This document shows positions 35,761-43,489 of a stretch of 64,000 nt of DNA, in pieces. Under the pieces are notes generated by a model, which searched no databases, had not been told where the DNA came from, and was given only the letters and a program-made list of their open reading frames with translations. The DNA is taken from assembly GCA_964472465.1 (NCBI GenBank), contig CAYYLW010000001.1, positions 25,149 to 89,148 of the forward strand, read 5' to 3'. The translations under genes were made by a program, and so were the position numbers. Each line of letters begins with the position of its first letter. Position 1 is the first letter of the stretch. This DNA comes from JAAYCI01 sp964472465. Lineage in GTDB: Bacteria > Bacillota > Clostridia > Oscillospirales > Ruminococcaceae.

Positions 35761-36845
35761 ACCCGCGCGGGCTTGTGTGTGACTTGGCCTCCTTGTCCCG
35801 TTTGTCCGGCGCAGAGACCCGTTCCATAAGCCCCGAAAATGAAACGGGGGAGCCCGGAGGGGGGGCGCGCTGCGCGTTGGAGGACGGCCAGGGGAAACAT
35901 GCCGCGCGTGACCTGGGCAAGGGCTGGAAGGTAAACCCCTATGTGGTGCTTGCACCCGGTGAAACACGGGTACTGGCCGATATCGGGGGGCCAGGGGCCA
36001 TTCAGCACATTTGGCTCACACTGGACGGCAGTTGGCGGTTTTCCATCCTGCGCATCTACTGGGATGGGCAAGCACAGCCCGCCGTAGAGTGCCCAGTGGG
36101 GGATTTCTTTTGTTGTGGCTGGGGCCGTTTTGCCCAGGTGTCCTCCCTGGCGGTATGCGTCAACCCTGCCAATTCCTTCAACTGCTATTGGCCCATGCCA
36201 TTTCACAAGCATTGCCGCATCACCTTGGAAAACCTGGATGAAAAAGACCTCACCGTCTTTTATCAAATCACCTATGCACTGGGCGGGCTAAGCCCCGAGG
36301 AGGGATATTTTCACGCACAGTTCCGCCGCTCGAACCCGCTGGCCTATAAGCAGCCGCATGTGCTGCTGGACGGTGTGCGTGGGCAGGGGCAATACGTGGG
36401 TACTTATATTGCATGGGGCGTTCACAACAACCGCTGGTGGGGTGAAGGCGAGGTAAAATTTTACCTGGATGGGGATGGGGAATACCCCACCATTTGTGGC
36501 ACCGGTACTGAAGATTATTTCGGCGGCTCCTACTGCTTTGAAAACCCCGAAAAACCAGGCTCCTATCTCACCTATACCACCCCCTACGCCGGGTTTCACC
36601 AGGCCCTTCTGCCAGATGGGCACTACGCCAGCCAAACCCGTTTTGGCATGTACCGCTGGCATATTACCGATCCTATCCGCTTTAAAAGGGAGTTGCGGGT
36701 GGATATCCAGGCCCTGGGCTGGCGCAGTGGGGAGCGGTATCTGCCGCTACAAGACGACATCTCTTCGGTGGCCTTTTGGTACCAAAGCCTGCCGGCGGCG
36801 CCCAGGCACCCCTTGCCGGAAAAGGACCTACTGGAGGTAATTTGA
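35757..36845 (+). CDS. GH172 (DUF2961) family glycoside hydrolase
   Basis: About 362 residues. DIGGPGAIQHIWLT and the later ICGTGTEDYFGGSYCF are hallmark segments of DUF2961, now glycoside hydrolase family 172, whose characterised members act on furanosides (difructose dianhydride or alpha-D-arabinofuranosides). I chose the ATG at 35757, which overlaps the previous stop. No signal peptide is visible, so it would be cytosolic. Trimerising GH172 enzymes place the acidic residues of the GTGTEDY loop in the active site. Substrate here is not known. Confidence 0.9.
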   Translation: MNPRGLVCDLASLSRLSGAETRSISPENETGEPGGGARCALEDGQGKHAARDLGKGWKVNPYVVLAPGETRVLADIGGPGAIQHIWLTLDGSWRFSILRIYWDGQAQPAVECPVGDFFCCGWGRFAQVSSLAVCVNPANSFNCYWPMPFHKHCRITLENLDEKDLTVFYQITYALGGLSPEEGYFHAQFRRSNPLAYKQPHVLLDGVRGQGQYVGTYIAWGVHNNRWWGEGEVKFYLDGDGEYPTICGTGTEDYFGGSYCFENPEKPGSYLTYTTPYAGFHQALLPDGHYASQTRFGMYRWHITDPIRFKRELRVDIQALGWRSGERYLPLQDDISSVAFWYQSLPAAPRHPLPEKDLLEVI

Positions 36846-36885
36846 GGCGTATTCCCGCAGTTTTTTCACCTCTAGGAGGCAGATA

Positions 36886-37902
36886 ATGACCAAGCAAGAG
36901 CATTTCCACGCTATTGTAGAACACAAAAGCACACAAAGTGGTTTTTGGCATGGTTCGCCTCACCCAGACAGCACGCCAGCCCTGTACGCCCATTTTGGCG
37001 TACAGGACGATTTTGAACTGGGGCTGGCGCTGGGCTCCATCCTGCGCTGGATTCACCCCGAGCACCTGGGCATGTGGCCGCAGGAAGCCGGCCCTATGTT
37101 TGATTTTTTGAACGGGGAAGAGAGAACCTCCTTGAGCCAGCCCGGTGTATTTGCCGGGTGCGAAGAACCCAGCGAGGTAGAGGCCTATCACTGGCCCTCT
37201 GCCCAAAGCTGCGATTTTTCGCGTACAATAGCCGAAATTGAACGCACCCGCCAGGCAGGGCAAGCCGTTTGCAGCGGCGCTTGGTGTTCTTTTTTTCACG
37301 ATGTGTGTGATTTTTTTGGCATGGAAGAATATTTTATTAAAATGCATACCGCCCCCGATGTGGTAGAGGCCGTGACGGAACGTGTGGTGGCCTTTTACCT
37401 GGAGGCGAATGAACGGCTATTCACGCAGGCGAAAGGCAGCATAGACGCCTTCTTTTTTGGCAACGACCTAGGCAGCCAGCTGGATTTACTGGTTTCACCC
37501 GCCTGCTTTGCCCGCTTTATTCTACCCAGCATCGTGCGCTTCATCCAGCAGGCACATCGCCACGGCTACAAGGTGATTTTACACTCCTGCGGCTCTATTG
37601 CGCGTATCATTCCCCAGCTTATCGAGGCGGGGGTGGATGTGCTGCACCCCATCCAGGCGCGGGCGGCCGACATGGATGCGGCCACTTTGGCCGGGCTATA
37701 CCGGGATACCTTGGTGTTTATGGGCGGGGTAGACACCCAGCATCTGCTGCCAAACGGTAGCCCGGCGCAGGTATCGGCCGAAGTGGCGCGCCTGAAAACC
37801 TTATTTGGGCCAAATTTCATCGTTTCCCCCAGCCATGAGGCGCTGCTGCCCAACGTTCCGGCGGAAAACCTGGCCGCCATGGCCCAAGAGGCTTTGCGTT
37901 AA
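36886..37902 (+). CDS. Uroporphyrinogen decarboxylase-like protein 4
   Basis: A 338-residue URO-D-fold protein, shorter at the N-terminus than the other three. VILHSCGSIARIIPQL contains the HxC ligand pair; in the late cysteine region it reads IVSPSHEALLPNVPAEN, so the third ligand is missing. FFFGNDLGSQLDLLVSP corresponds to the loop with the substrate-binding aspartate. Last gene of the M24-asparaginase-GH172 operon, ended by a strong terminator. Function unknown. Confidence 0.88.
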   Translation: MTKQEHFHAIVEHKSTQSGFWHGSPHPDSTPALYAHFGVQDDFELGLALGSILRWIHPEHLGMWPQEAGPMFDFLNGEERTSLSQPGVFAGCEEPSEVEAYHWPSAQSCDFSRTIAEIERTRQAGQAVCSGAWCSFFHDVCDFFGMEEYFIKMHTAPDVVEAVTERVVAFYLEANERLFTQAKGSIDAFFFGNDLGSQLDLLVSPACFARFILPSIVRFIQQAHRHGYKVILHSCGSIARIIPQLIEAGVDVLHPIQARAADMDAATLAGLYRDTLVFMGGVDTQHLLPNGSPAQVSAEVARLKTLFGPNFIVSPSHEALLPNVPAENLAAMAQEALR

Positions 37903-37948
37903 ACCCGGCGCAGCATTGCGGCGCACGCGCGGAAGCGTTGTCCCTCAG

Positions 37949-38008
37949 TACAAAAACCTCCCCACACGAAAAGCACCCTGCCTTTCGTATTCACGGGAGG
38001 TTTTTGTA
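37949..38008. terminator. Bidirectional terminator
   Basis: ACAAAAACCTCCC and GGGAGGTTTTTGT pair perfectly around a loop that itself contains ACGAAAAG/CTTTCGT. Tracts of A and T on the two sides let it end both the URO-D 4 operon and the convergent lyxose isomerase gene. Confidence 0.8.
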
Positions 38009-38026
38009 TAAGCCAGCAGGGCCGCC

Positions 38027-38548
38027 TTATGGGGCTGGGTATTCATTGCAGAGTAAACGGTATGGCGCTTCGTCCTCTTCAATGTGTGAAAACCGGGAAA
38101 GGGGCTTGTAGAAACGGTTGTCGTTTTTGTCGTCGTTTACCATGGTAACTTCCCCCAGTAGCACATCACCGCTGCGGGGCACCACAGAAAAATCGTGGTA
38201 CATGTAAGGGTAGACGGTGATGCTCTCCCCAGGGGCCAAAAGCACCATGCTGCCTGCCGGTACTTCGTAACTGCGCCCGTCTTTGGTCACCCGCACATCA
38301 CTTTGCGCAAAGTACTCATTGGCGCTTGCGTTGTATACTTGGATGCGAATGGTGCCGCCACCGCGGTTGATGATATCCTCCATTTTGTTCCAGTGAAAAT
38401 GCATGGGAGAATACTGCCCCTCTTGCAGCATCAGTAGTTTTTCCGCGTAGGTTTTGGGGTAGCAGTCCTTTTCATACCGCATCTTTCCAAAGCAGCGCAA
38501 GCCCGCGGTGTACCGTCCTTCATTTTTGGGAAATATGCCGAATTTCAC
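38027..38548 (-). CDS. D-lyxose/D-mannose isomerase (cupin sugar isomerase)
   Basis: A 173-residue cupin. MHFHWNKMEDIINRGGGTI provides the metal-binding His-x-His and glutamate of the D-lyxose ketol-isomerase family, and YMYHDFSVV the late histidine. These enzymes interconvert D-lyxose and D-xylulose, or D-mannose and D-fructose. Start is GTG with AAAGGG upstream. Convergent with the URO-D 4 operon and divergent from eda, single-gene unit. About 60 residues shorter than E. coli YdaE-type enzymes at the N-terminus. Confidence 0.88.
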   Translation of the reverse strand: MKFGIFPKNEGRYTAGLRCFGKMRYEKDCYPKTYAEKLLMLQEGQYSPMHFHWNKMEDIINRGGGTIRIQVYNASANEYFAQSDVRVTKDGRSYEVPAGSMVLLAPGESITVYPYMYHDFSVVPRSGDVLLGEVTMVNDDKNDNRFYKPLSRFSHIEEDEAPYRLLCNEYPAP

Positions 38549-38690
38549 CGGTCACCCTTTGCCGTTATGCTCTTTAGCCACCCTAAATTTCCGCACGAAA
38601 GCGCCGACGGGCACCGCCGCGAAGGGATGACGGAAGCGTTTCTGTTGATCCCATCACCCCCAAAAAAACATATGGAAAGGAACCTGCCAG

Positions 38691-39662
38691 ATGGACGATA
38701 TCGTAAAACAAATTGGCCTGCTGGGCCTTGTTCCTGTCATTCAGCTAAACGAACCGGAAAAGGCAGTCCCATTGGCAAAGGCTTTGATGGCGGGCGGCTT
38801 GCCCATTGCAGAGGTAACCTTCCGCGCCGCCGGGGCAGCAAGCGCCATTGGCGCCATTGCGGAGCACATGCCACAGGTGCTGGTGGGGGCGGGAACCGTT
38901 CTTAGCCCGCAGCAGGCGGAGGAAGCCATTGCGGCGGGGGCGCGTTTTGTGGTGAGCCCTGGCCTAAACCCCCAAGTGGTAACGCGCTGCCTGGAAAAGG
39001 GTGTGGCGGTGATTCCTGGTTGCGCCAGCCCCAGCGATATGGAGGCCGCTATGGCGCTGGGCCTTAGCACCGTAAAATTCTTTCCCGCCGAGCAGGCGGG
39101 CGGTCTGCCTTATCTAAAGGCGGTTAGCGGGCCTTACCCGGGCCTGCACTTCATGGCCACCGGCGGCATTGGCCTACATAACCTGGGGGCGTATTTGAAT
39201 TGCCCTGCGGTATGCGCATGTGGGGGAAGCTGGATGGTAAAACCCGAAGCGGTAGCCGCCTGCGATTGGGCCAGCATTAGCCGCCTTTGCCGCCAAGCGG
39301 TAGATTCCATGCTCGCTTTCCGTTTGCATCACATCGGCCTGCACTGTTCCGGCGAGGCCGAGGCGGGTGAGTTCACTTCGCATTTTGGGAACCTTTTTGG
39401 CCTCCTGCCTTCTCACGCTACGGGTTCTGGTCCATCTTGTGAAATGCTGGCCTGCATGAAAAAGGGAAGGCCTGGCAGCCAGGGGCACATCGCCATTGGC
39501 ACCCCCTCGTTGGCGCGCGCGGTGTATCACCTAAAGCTACGGGGTGCAGATATAGACGAAGGCAGCCGGACAGTAGATGAGACAGGGCACAGTTCCGCCA
39601 TCTGCCTACAAGGGGAGTATGCCGGGTTTGCCCTTCAACTGGTAGAAGATAAAAAGGAGTAG
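38691..39662 (+). CDS. eda: KDPG/KHG aldolase with C-terminal VOC-like domain, copy 1
   Basis: A 323-residue protein. Residues 1 to about 210 are a class I aldolase: IAEVTFRAAGA (catalytic glutamate), VGAGTVLSP, and LSTVKFFPAEQAGG with the Schiff-base lysine. The remaining 110 residues (from GLHCSGEAEAGEF) look like a glyoxalase/VOC module, absent from E. coli Eda. It cleaves 2-keto-3-deoxy-6-phosphogluconate to pyruvate and glyceraldehyde 3-phosphate. Followed after five bases by kdgK. A paralogous pair with the same order is at 54071-56073. Confidence 0.94.
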   Translation: MDDIVKQIGLLGLVPVIQLNEPEKAVPLAKALMAGGLPIAEVTFRAAGAASAIGAIAEHMPQVLVGAGTVLSPQQAEEAIAAGARFVVSPGLNPQVVTRCLEKGVAVIPGCASPSDMEAAMALGLSTVKFFPAEQAGGLPYLKAVSGPYPGLHFMATGGIGLHNLGAYLNCPAVCACGGSWMVKPEAVAACDWASISRLCRQAVDSMLAFRLHHIGLHCSGEAEAGEFTSHFGNLFGLLPSHATGSGPSCEMLACMKKGRPGSQGHIAIGTPSLARAVYHLKLRGADIDEGSRTVDETGHSSAICLQGEYAGFALQLVEDKKE

Positions 39663-39667
39663 AATAC

Positions 39668-40693
39668 ATGGCAAAAAAAGTGATCACCTTCGGCGAAATC
39701 ATGTTGCGCCTAGCCCCAGAGGGGTATACACGTTTTGTACAGGCCGGTTGCTACGGCGCCACCTATGGGGGCGGTGAGGCAAATGTGGCCGTCAGCTTGG
39801 CCGGGTTTGGTGTAGAGACCGCTTTTGTAACAAAGCTGCCCTGCCACGAGATTGGGCAAGGCGCGGTGAACAGCTTGCGCCGTTTTGGTGTAGACACACG
39901 CTTTATCGCACGCGGGGGCGAACGCGTGGGGATTTACTTTTTGGAAAAAGGCGCTTCCCAGCGGCCTTCCAAGGTCATCTATGACCGGGCTTACTCCGCC
40001 ATCGCTTGCGCCGGGCCCCAGGATTTTGATTGGGACTCAATTTTTGCAGAGGCGTCTTGGTTTCATTTTACGGGCATCACCCCCGCGCTGGGGGACGCGG
40101 TTGCCCAGATGTGCCTTGCCGCCTGCCAAGCGGCAAAAGCAAAGGGGATTCCCATCTCCTGTGACCTCAATTACCGGAAAAACCTGTGGAGCCGCGAGAA
40201 GGCACGCCAGGTGATGGGAGAGCTGATGCCCTATGTCAGCCTCTGTATTGCCAATGAAGAGGACGCCGCCGATGTGTTTGGCATACAGGCCAGGGGCACC
40301 GATGTGGCCGCCGGCCAGGTGCAGCCCAAGGCCTATGAGGATGTGGCAAAGCAACTTGCCGGGCTCTTTGATTTTTCACAGGTTGCCATCACCTTGCGGC
40401 AGTCCCTCTCCGCCAATGACAACAACTGGGCTGGGATGCTGTACAGCGGCAGCAAGGCGTACTTTTCAAAAAACTATCCGCTGCATATTGTGGACAGGGT
40501 AGGCGGTGGCGATAGCTTTGGCGCCGGGCTCATCTATGCCAACTTGCAGGGCTATCCACCAAAAGAGGCCATTGCGTTTGCTGTGGCCGCCAGTTGCCTG
40601 AAACATAGCATTGAAGGGGATTTTAACCTCGTCTCTGTAGAAGAAGTGCAAAAATTGGCTGGGGGAGATGCCTCCGGCAGGGTGCAGCGTTAG
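39668..40693 (+). CDS. kdgK: 2-keto-3-deoxygluconate kinase, copy 1
   Basis: A 341-residue PfkB-family kinase: TFGEIMLRLAPEGYTRF and YGGGEANVAVSLA at the substrate side, and DRVGGGDSFGAGLIYA containing the catalytic aspartate and anion hole. It phosphorylates 2-keto-3-deoxygluconate to the substrate of Eda. Same length as copy 2 and nearly the same C-terminal residues (GDASGRVQR). The transcript ends at the hairpin at 40810-40847. Confidence 0.95.
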   Translation: MAKKVITFGEIMLRLAPEGYTRFVQAGCYGATYGGGEANVAVSLAGFGVETAFVTKLPCHEIGQGAVNSLRRFGVDTRFIARGGERVGIYFLEKGASQRPSKVIYDRAYSAIACAGPQDFDWDSIFAEASWFHFTGITPALGDAVAQMCLAACQAAKAKGIPISCDLNYRKNLWSREKARQVMGELMPYVSLCIANEEDAADVFGIQARGTDVAAGQVQPKAYEDVAKQLAGLFDFSQVAITLRQSLSANDNNWAGMLYSGSKAYFSKNYPLHIVDRVGGGDSFGAGLIYANLQGYPPKEAIAFAVAASCLKHSIEGDFNLVSVEEVQKLAGGDASGRVQR

Positions 40694-40780
40694 GCACAAG
40701 GACCTACCGGCAAAACAGCCGCACTCTTGTGTAAGTATTTACTGCGTATTTGCTGTTGTATTTACAGCACTCCGGGTAAA

Positions 40781-40796
40781 GCGTGACGTATCACGC
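40781..40796. repeat. Short inverted repeat downstream of kdgK copy 1
   Basis: GCGTGA and TCACGC flank a four-base centre. It lies 14 bases before the stronger terminator hairpin; it may be an operator or part of a tandem terminator. Little else is seen in the 341-base gap 40694-41034 besides the two terminators. Confidence 0.3.
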
Positions 40797-40809
40797 AAAA
40801 GGCCACTCC

Positions 40810-40847
40810 CCCTTATTTCGCTAAACATTCATTTAGCGAAATAAGGG
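40810..40847 (+). terminator. Terminator after kdgK copy 1
   Basis: A 16-base-pair perfect stem with a six-base loop (CATTCA), followed by a T-rich stretch (CTTTCATCTTTTC). It is on the right side of kdgK to end that transcript. Confidence 0.7.
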
Positions 40848-40982
40848 CTTTCATCTTTTCTTCTCCCCCTCGCCCAATGGACCAGAGCAAAACAATGATT
40901 GGTGCATTCTAAAGCTACACTGCACAAAATCCAACACAGCAAGAGGTTATATGTGAAAATGCTGTAGATATTTTACAATTGT

Positions 40983-41016
40983 GCCCGCCCCCAGCCGCTT
41001 GGCAGCAGGGGCGGGC
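40983..41016. terminator. GC-rich hairpin downstream of the GH2 gene
   Basis: GCCCGCCCC and GGGGCGGGC form a nine-base-pair stem with an inner smaller stem. On the plus strand it is followed by ATGTATGTTTTTT; on the minus strand, downstream of the GH2 stop, by ACAATTGTAAAAT. It probably helps end the GH2 transcript. Confidence 0.5.
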
Positions 41017-41034
41017 ATGTATGTTTTTTAGGGC

Positions 41035-43308
41035 TTAGCCCTTTTTTATCTGAATCAGCCTTTCATTCAGCATCACCTTGGCGTCTGGCGGGAATTTATC
41101 TCCAGCAAACTGCAGCAGCATGTCCACAGTAAAGCTCTGCATCATGCCACCCCCGGCACCACCCATATTGTCGGCCATTTTCATTACGGCCTTCCCCATA
41201 GCGGCGGTCATCATCTCCTTGATAATGGTGGCTGTTTCGGGGTTTTGCATCAGCGTGCCCAGGGTATCATTCACACTGTAGTAGCCCTCAGGGAAGCGTA
41301 ACTCAGTAACCTCGGTGGTCAGGCTTTCAAACCAGTTACGCACAGCCTCGCTCTCATCCTCCTGCGGCAGAATATAACTTTCGTCCGGCTGGGCCACCCC
41401 ATTCAGGGTGATGCTGTCTCCCAGGCCGCAGGGGGCGGTGGCTACAATGAGGTTTTCGCCTGTGCACAGGGGCACCTCTTCAAAGAGGAAAACTGGCCCC
41501 TCACTGCATATGCCCAGGCTTTCCCCATTCACTGTCAAACTCACTTCGGGCTGGTTTGAGTAGACCTTGACCTGGGTTTTTCCGCCGTCCCGGTTCACAA
41601 AGCGTCGTCCGGCCAGATGCACAAAGGGCTCCTTGCTCCACCAGGCCTTATAAGCGTAGAATGAATCCTTTTTCAGGCGGCGATCATAGCTCACCAGCCC
41701 CTTGTTGTTCCGACCCTGGCTACCGCCCTCCTCGCGTGCGTCGGCGGCAAAGTCAAACATATTCCACACATAGGTTCCCCAGAGATAAGGGCGGGTGGAG
41801 AAAGTTTGCAGCATCTGTTCGTGGTAGTATGCCTGATACTCCTCTGAATAATCCTTCACCTTGGGGCTGGCGCTGTGCCAGCCCTGAACGCATTCGGCGC
41901 CGTATTCGCTCAGGCCCAGCGGGCGCTGGGGCAGAGTGCTGTGGTAATTGTCCAGCCAGGGTCCGTTCTCCTCTACAGAGCCACCATACCAGCCAAAATA
42001 GTGGTTGTAGGCCAGAACATCGGTCATATCCTGCTGGGGGGAGCTAAGCGGCAGCATGCTCATATGCGCTATAGTGGAAAGGCGACTGGGGTCCAGCTCC
42101 TTTACCAGGGAGGCCAGCACTCGCAGGTTGTCCTGCAACTCTGGAGTGTCTCCCCCAATGCTGATTTCATTTGCGATGCCCCAAAAGCAGATGGAAGGAT
42201 GGTTATAGTTTTGTACAATCAGCTCCCGCATCTGGCTCAGGGTATTTTCTCGGGCCTCGGATGCAGTATCGAACACCGAGATGAAAGGAATTTCTGCCCA
42301 TACCACCATGCCGTATTGGTCGCAAAGGTCGTAAAAGTATCCGTCATGCTGGTAATGCGCCAAGCGTAGGGTGTTGGCCCCCACCTCGGCAATAAGGGCC
42401 ATGTCCTCCTCGTGGTCGTTGCGGGAGAGGGCCCAGCCCTTGTTCAGGCGGTCCTGGTGGCGAGAAACCCCACGCAATGGGTAGCTTTCACCGTTCAAGA
42501 AGAAGCCTTTTACGGCATCCACAGAAAAGCTGCGTAGCCCAAACGGAATGCAAAGCTGGTCCAGCGCCCCGGTGGCATTCTGCAAAGTCAGCTCAGCGGT
42601 GTAGAGGTAGGGATTCCTGCGGCCCTGCCAAAACCGGGCTTCCTCTAACTGCAACGTCATGGCGCTGTGTGCGCTAGCGGGGTTGACGGCTTCTGCCACC
42701 GCCACGCCCCCGGTATCAAGAATACGGCAGCGTAGTTGCACAGCTTCGCAGCCACCCGCCACAAAGGCGTCCACGCGCAGTTCCGCGGCGTTCCCTTTCA
42801 CAGTGGGGCTTATAAATACTCCCGGGCCGCCCGCCTGCAATAGCTCAAAGTGTGTGTCAGGCACCTCAATCAGGCTCACATTCCGGTAGAGCCCGCCAAA
42901 GAAGGTGAAGTCAGCCTGCTGGGGATAGATATGACTGTCCGGCCCGTTGTCTACCAGCACAGAAAGCTCGTCCTCCTCTCCACACAGGTGTTCTGTCAAT
43001 TCAAAGCGAAAGGTGGAAAATCCACCGCGGTGCTCGCCCAGGTAGCTCCCATTGCACCACACCTGGGCTAGGTGGTTGGCCCCTTCAAACTGGATGAACT
43101 GGCGGCGGTCTTTTTTGTAGGTGGGCAGGGGCAGCTTGTACCAGCATCCCCCACGGTAATAGTCGCCTCCCCCATCCTGTCCATCCAAGTTGTTCCAGGT
43201 GTGGGGCAAGGGTACCCGCTCCCAGGAGGCGGTATCGGTCTTTTCAGAAAAGGCAGGCTTGTTTTCTTTGGTGAAATACGCTTCTGTAAGCAGGGTAATA
43301 TCTCTCAT
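41035..43308 (-). CDS. Glycoside hydrolase family 2 (beta-galactosidase/beta-glucuronidase type)
   Basis: A 757-residue enzyme. The N-terminal jelly roll (WERVPLPHTWNNLDG; YLGEHRGGFSTF), Ig-like domain and TIM barrel follow the GH2 order. NHPSICFWGIANEIS contains the acid/base glutamate and LGLSEYGAEC the nucleophile glutamate. After an Ig-like domain, the last 100 residues form a separate helical tail (EGYYSVNDTLGTLM... MGGAGGGMM). No signal peptide, so it cleaves imported glycosides. It is cotranscribed with the upstream GPH symporter. Whether the substrate is a galactoside or glucuronide cannot be decided. Confidence 0.93.
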   Translation of the reverse strand: MRDITLLTEAYFTKENKPAFSEKTDTASWERVPLPHTWNNLDGQDGGGDYYRGGCWYKLPLPTYKKDRRQFIQFEGANHLAQVWCNGSYLGEHRGGFSTFRFELTEHLCGEEDELSVLVDNGPDSHIYPQQADFTFFGGLYRNVSLIEVPDTHFELLQAGGPGVFISPTVKGNAAELRVDAFVAGGCEAVQLRCRILDTGGVAVAEAVNPASAHSAMTLQLEEARFWQGRRNPYLYTAELTLQNATGALDQLCIPFGLRSFSVDAVKGFFLNGESYPLRGVSRHQDRLNKGWALSRNDHEEDMALIAEVGANTLRLAHYQHDGYFYDLCDQYGMVVWAEIPFISVFDTASEARENTLSQMRELIVQNYNHPSICFWGIANEISIGGDTPELQDNLRVLASLVKELDPSRLSTIAHMSMLPLSSPQQDMTDVLAYNHYFGWYGGSVEENGPWLDNYHSTLPQRPLGLSEYGAECVQGWHSASPKVKDYSEEYQAYYHEQMLQTFSTRPYLWGTYVWNMFDFAADAREEGGSQGRNNKGLVSYDRRLKKDSFYAYKAWWSKEPFVHLAGRRFVNRDGGKTQVKVYSNQPEVSLTVNGESLGICSEGPVFLFEEVPLCTGENLIVATAPCGLGDSITLNGVAQPDESYILPQEDESEAVRNWFESLTTEVTELRFPEGYYSVNDTLGTLMQNPETATIIKEMMTAAMGKAVMKMADNMGGAGGGMMQSFTVDMLLQFAGDKFPPDAKVMLNERLIQIKKG

Positions 43309-43389
43309 AACAGCTTCCTTTCTCGCTTGTGTGCAGAACCTAAACTTTTAAAATTTCCGGGCGGCGTATCGCCTACACAGATGGGATAA

Positions 43390-43433
43390 CCGCAAAATGT
43401 GCACCCCCGCAAGGGAAATCACACATTTTGCGG
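43390..43433 (-). promoter_or_regulatory. Intercistronic hairpin between symporter and GH2 genes
   Basis: CCGCAAAATGTG and CACATTTTGCGG are perfect 12-base inverted repeats around a 20-base loop. They lie between the GPH symporter stop and the GH2 start in the same operon, without a T-tract. Confidence 0.55.
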
Positions 43434-43489
43434 CAAAAGTCTGCCCGCCCAATAAGGCGGCAGTATATGTTCAGATTGCCAGAAAGAGT

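Noticed and set aside
42659..43071. Plus-strand open frames opposite the GH2 gene
   Set aside because: Antisense shadows of a GH2 enzyme with intact catalytic motifs.
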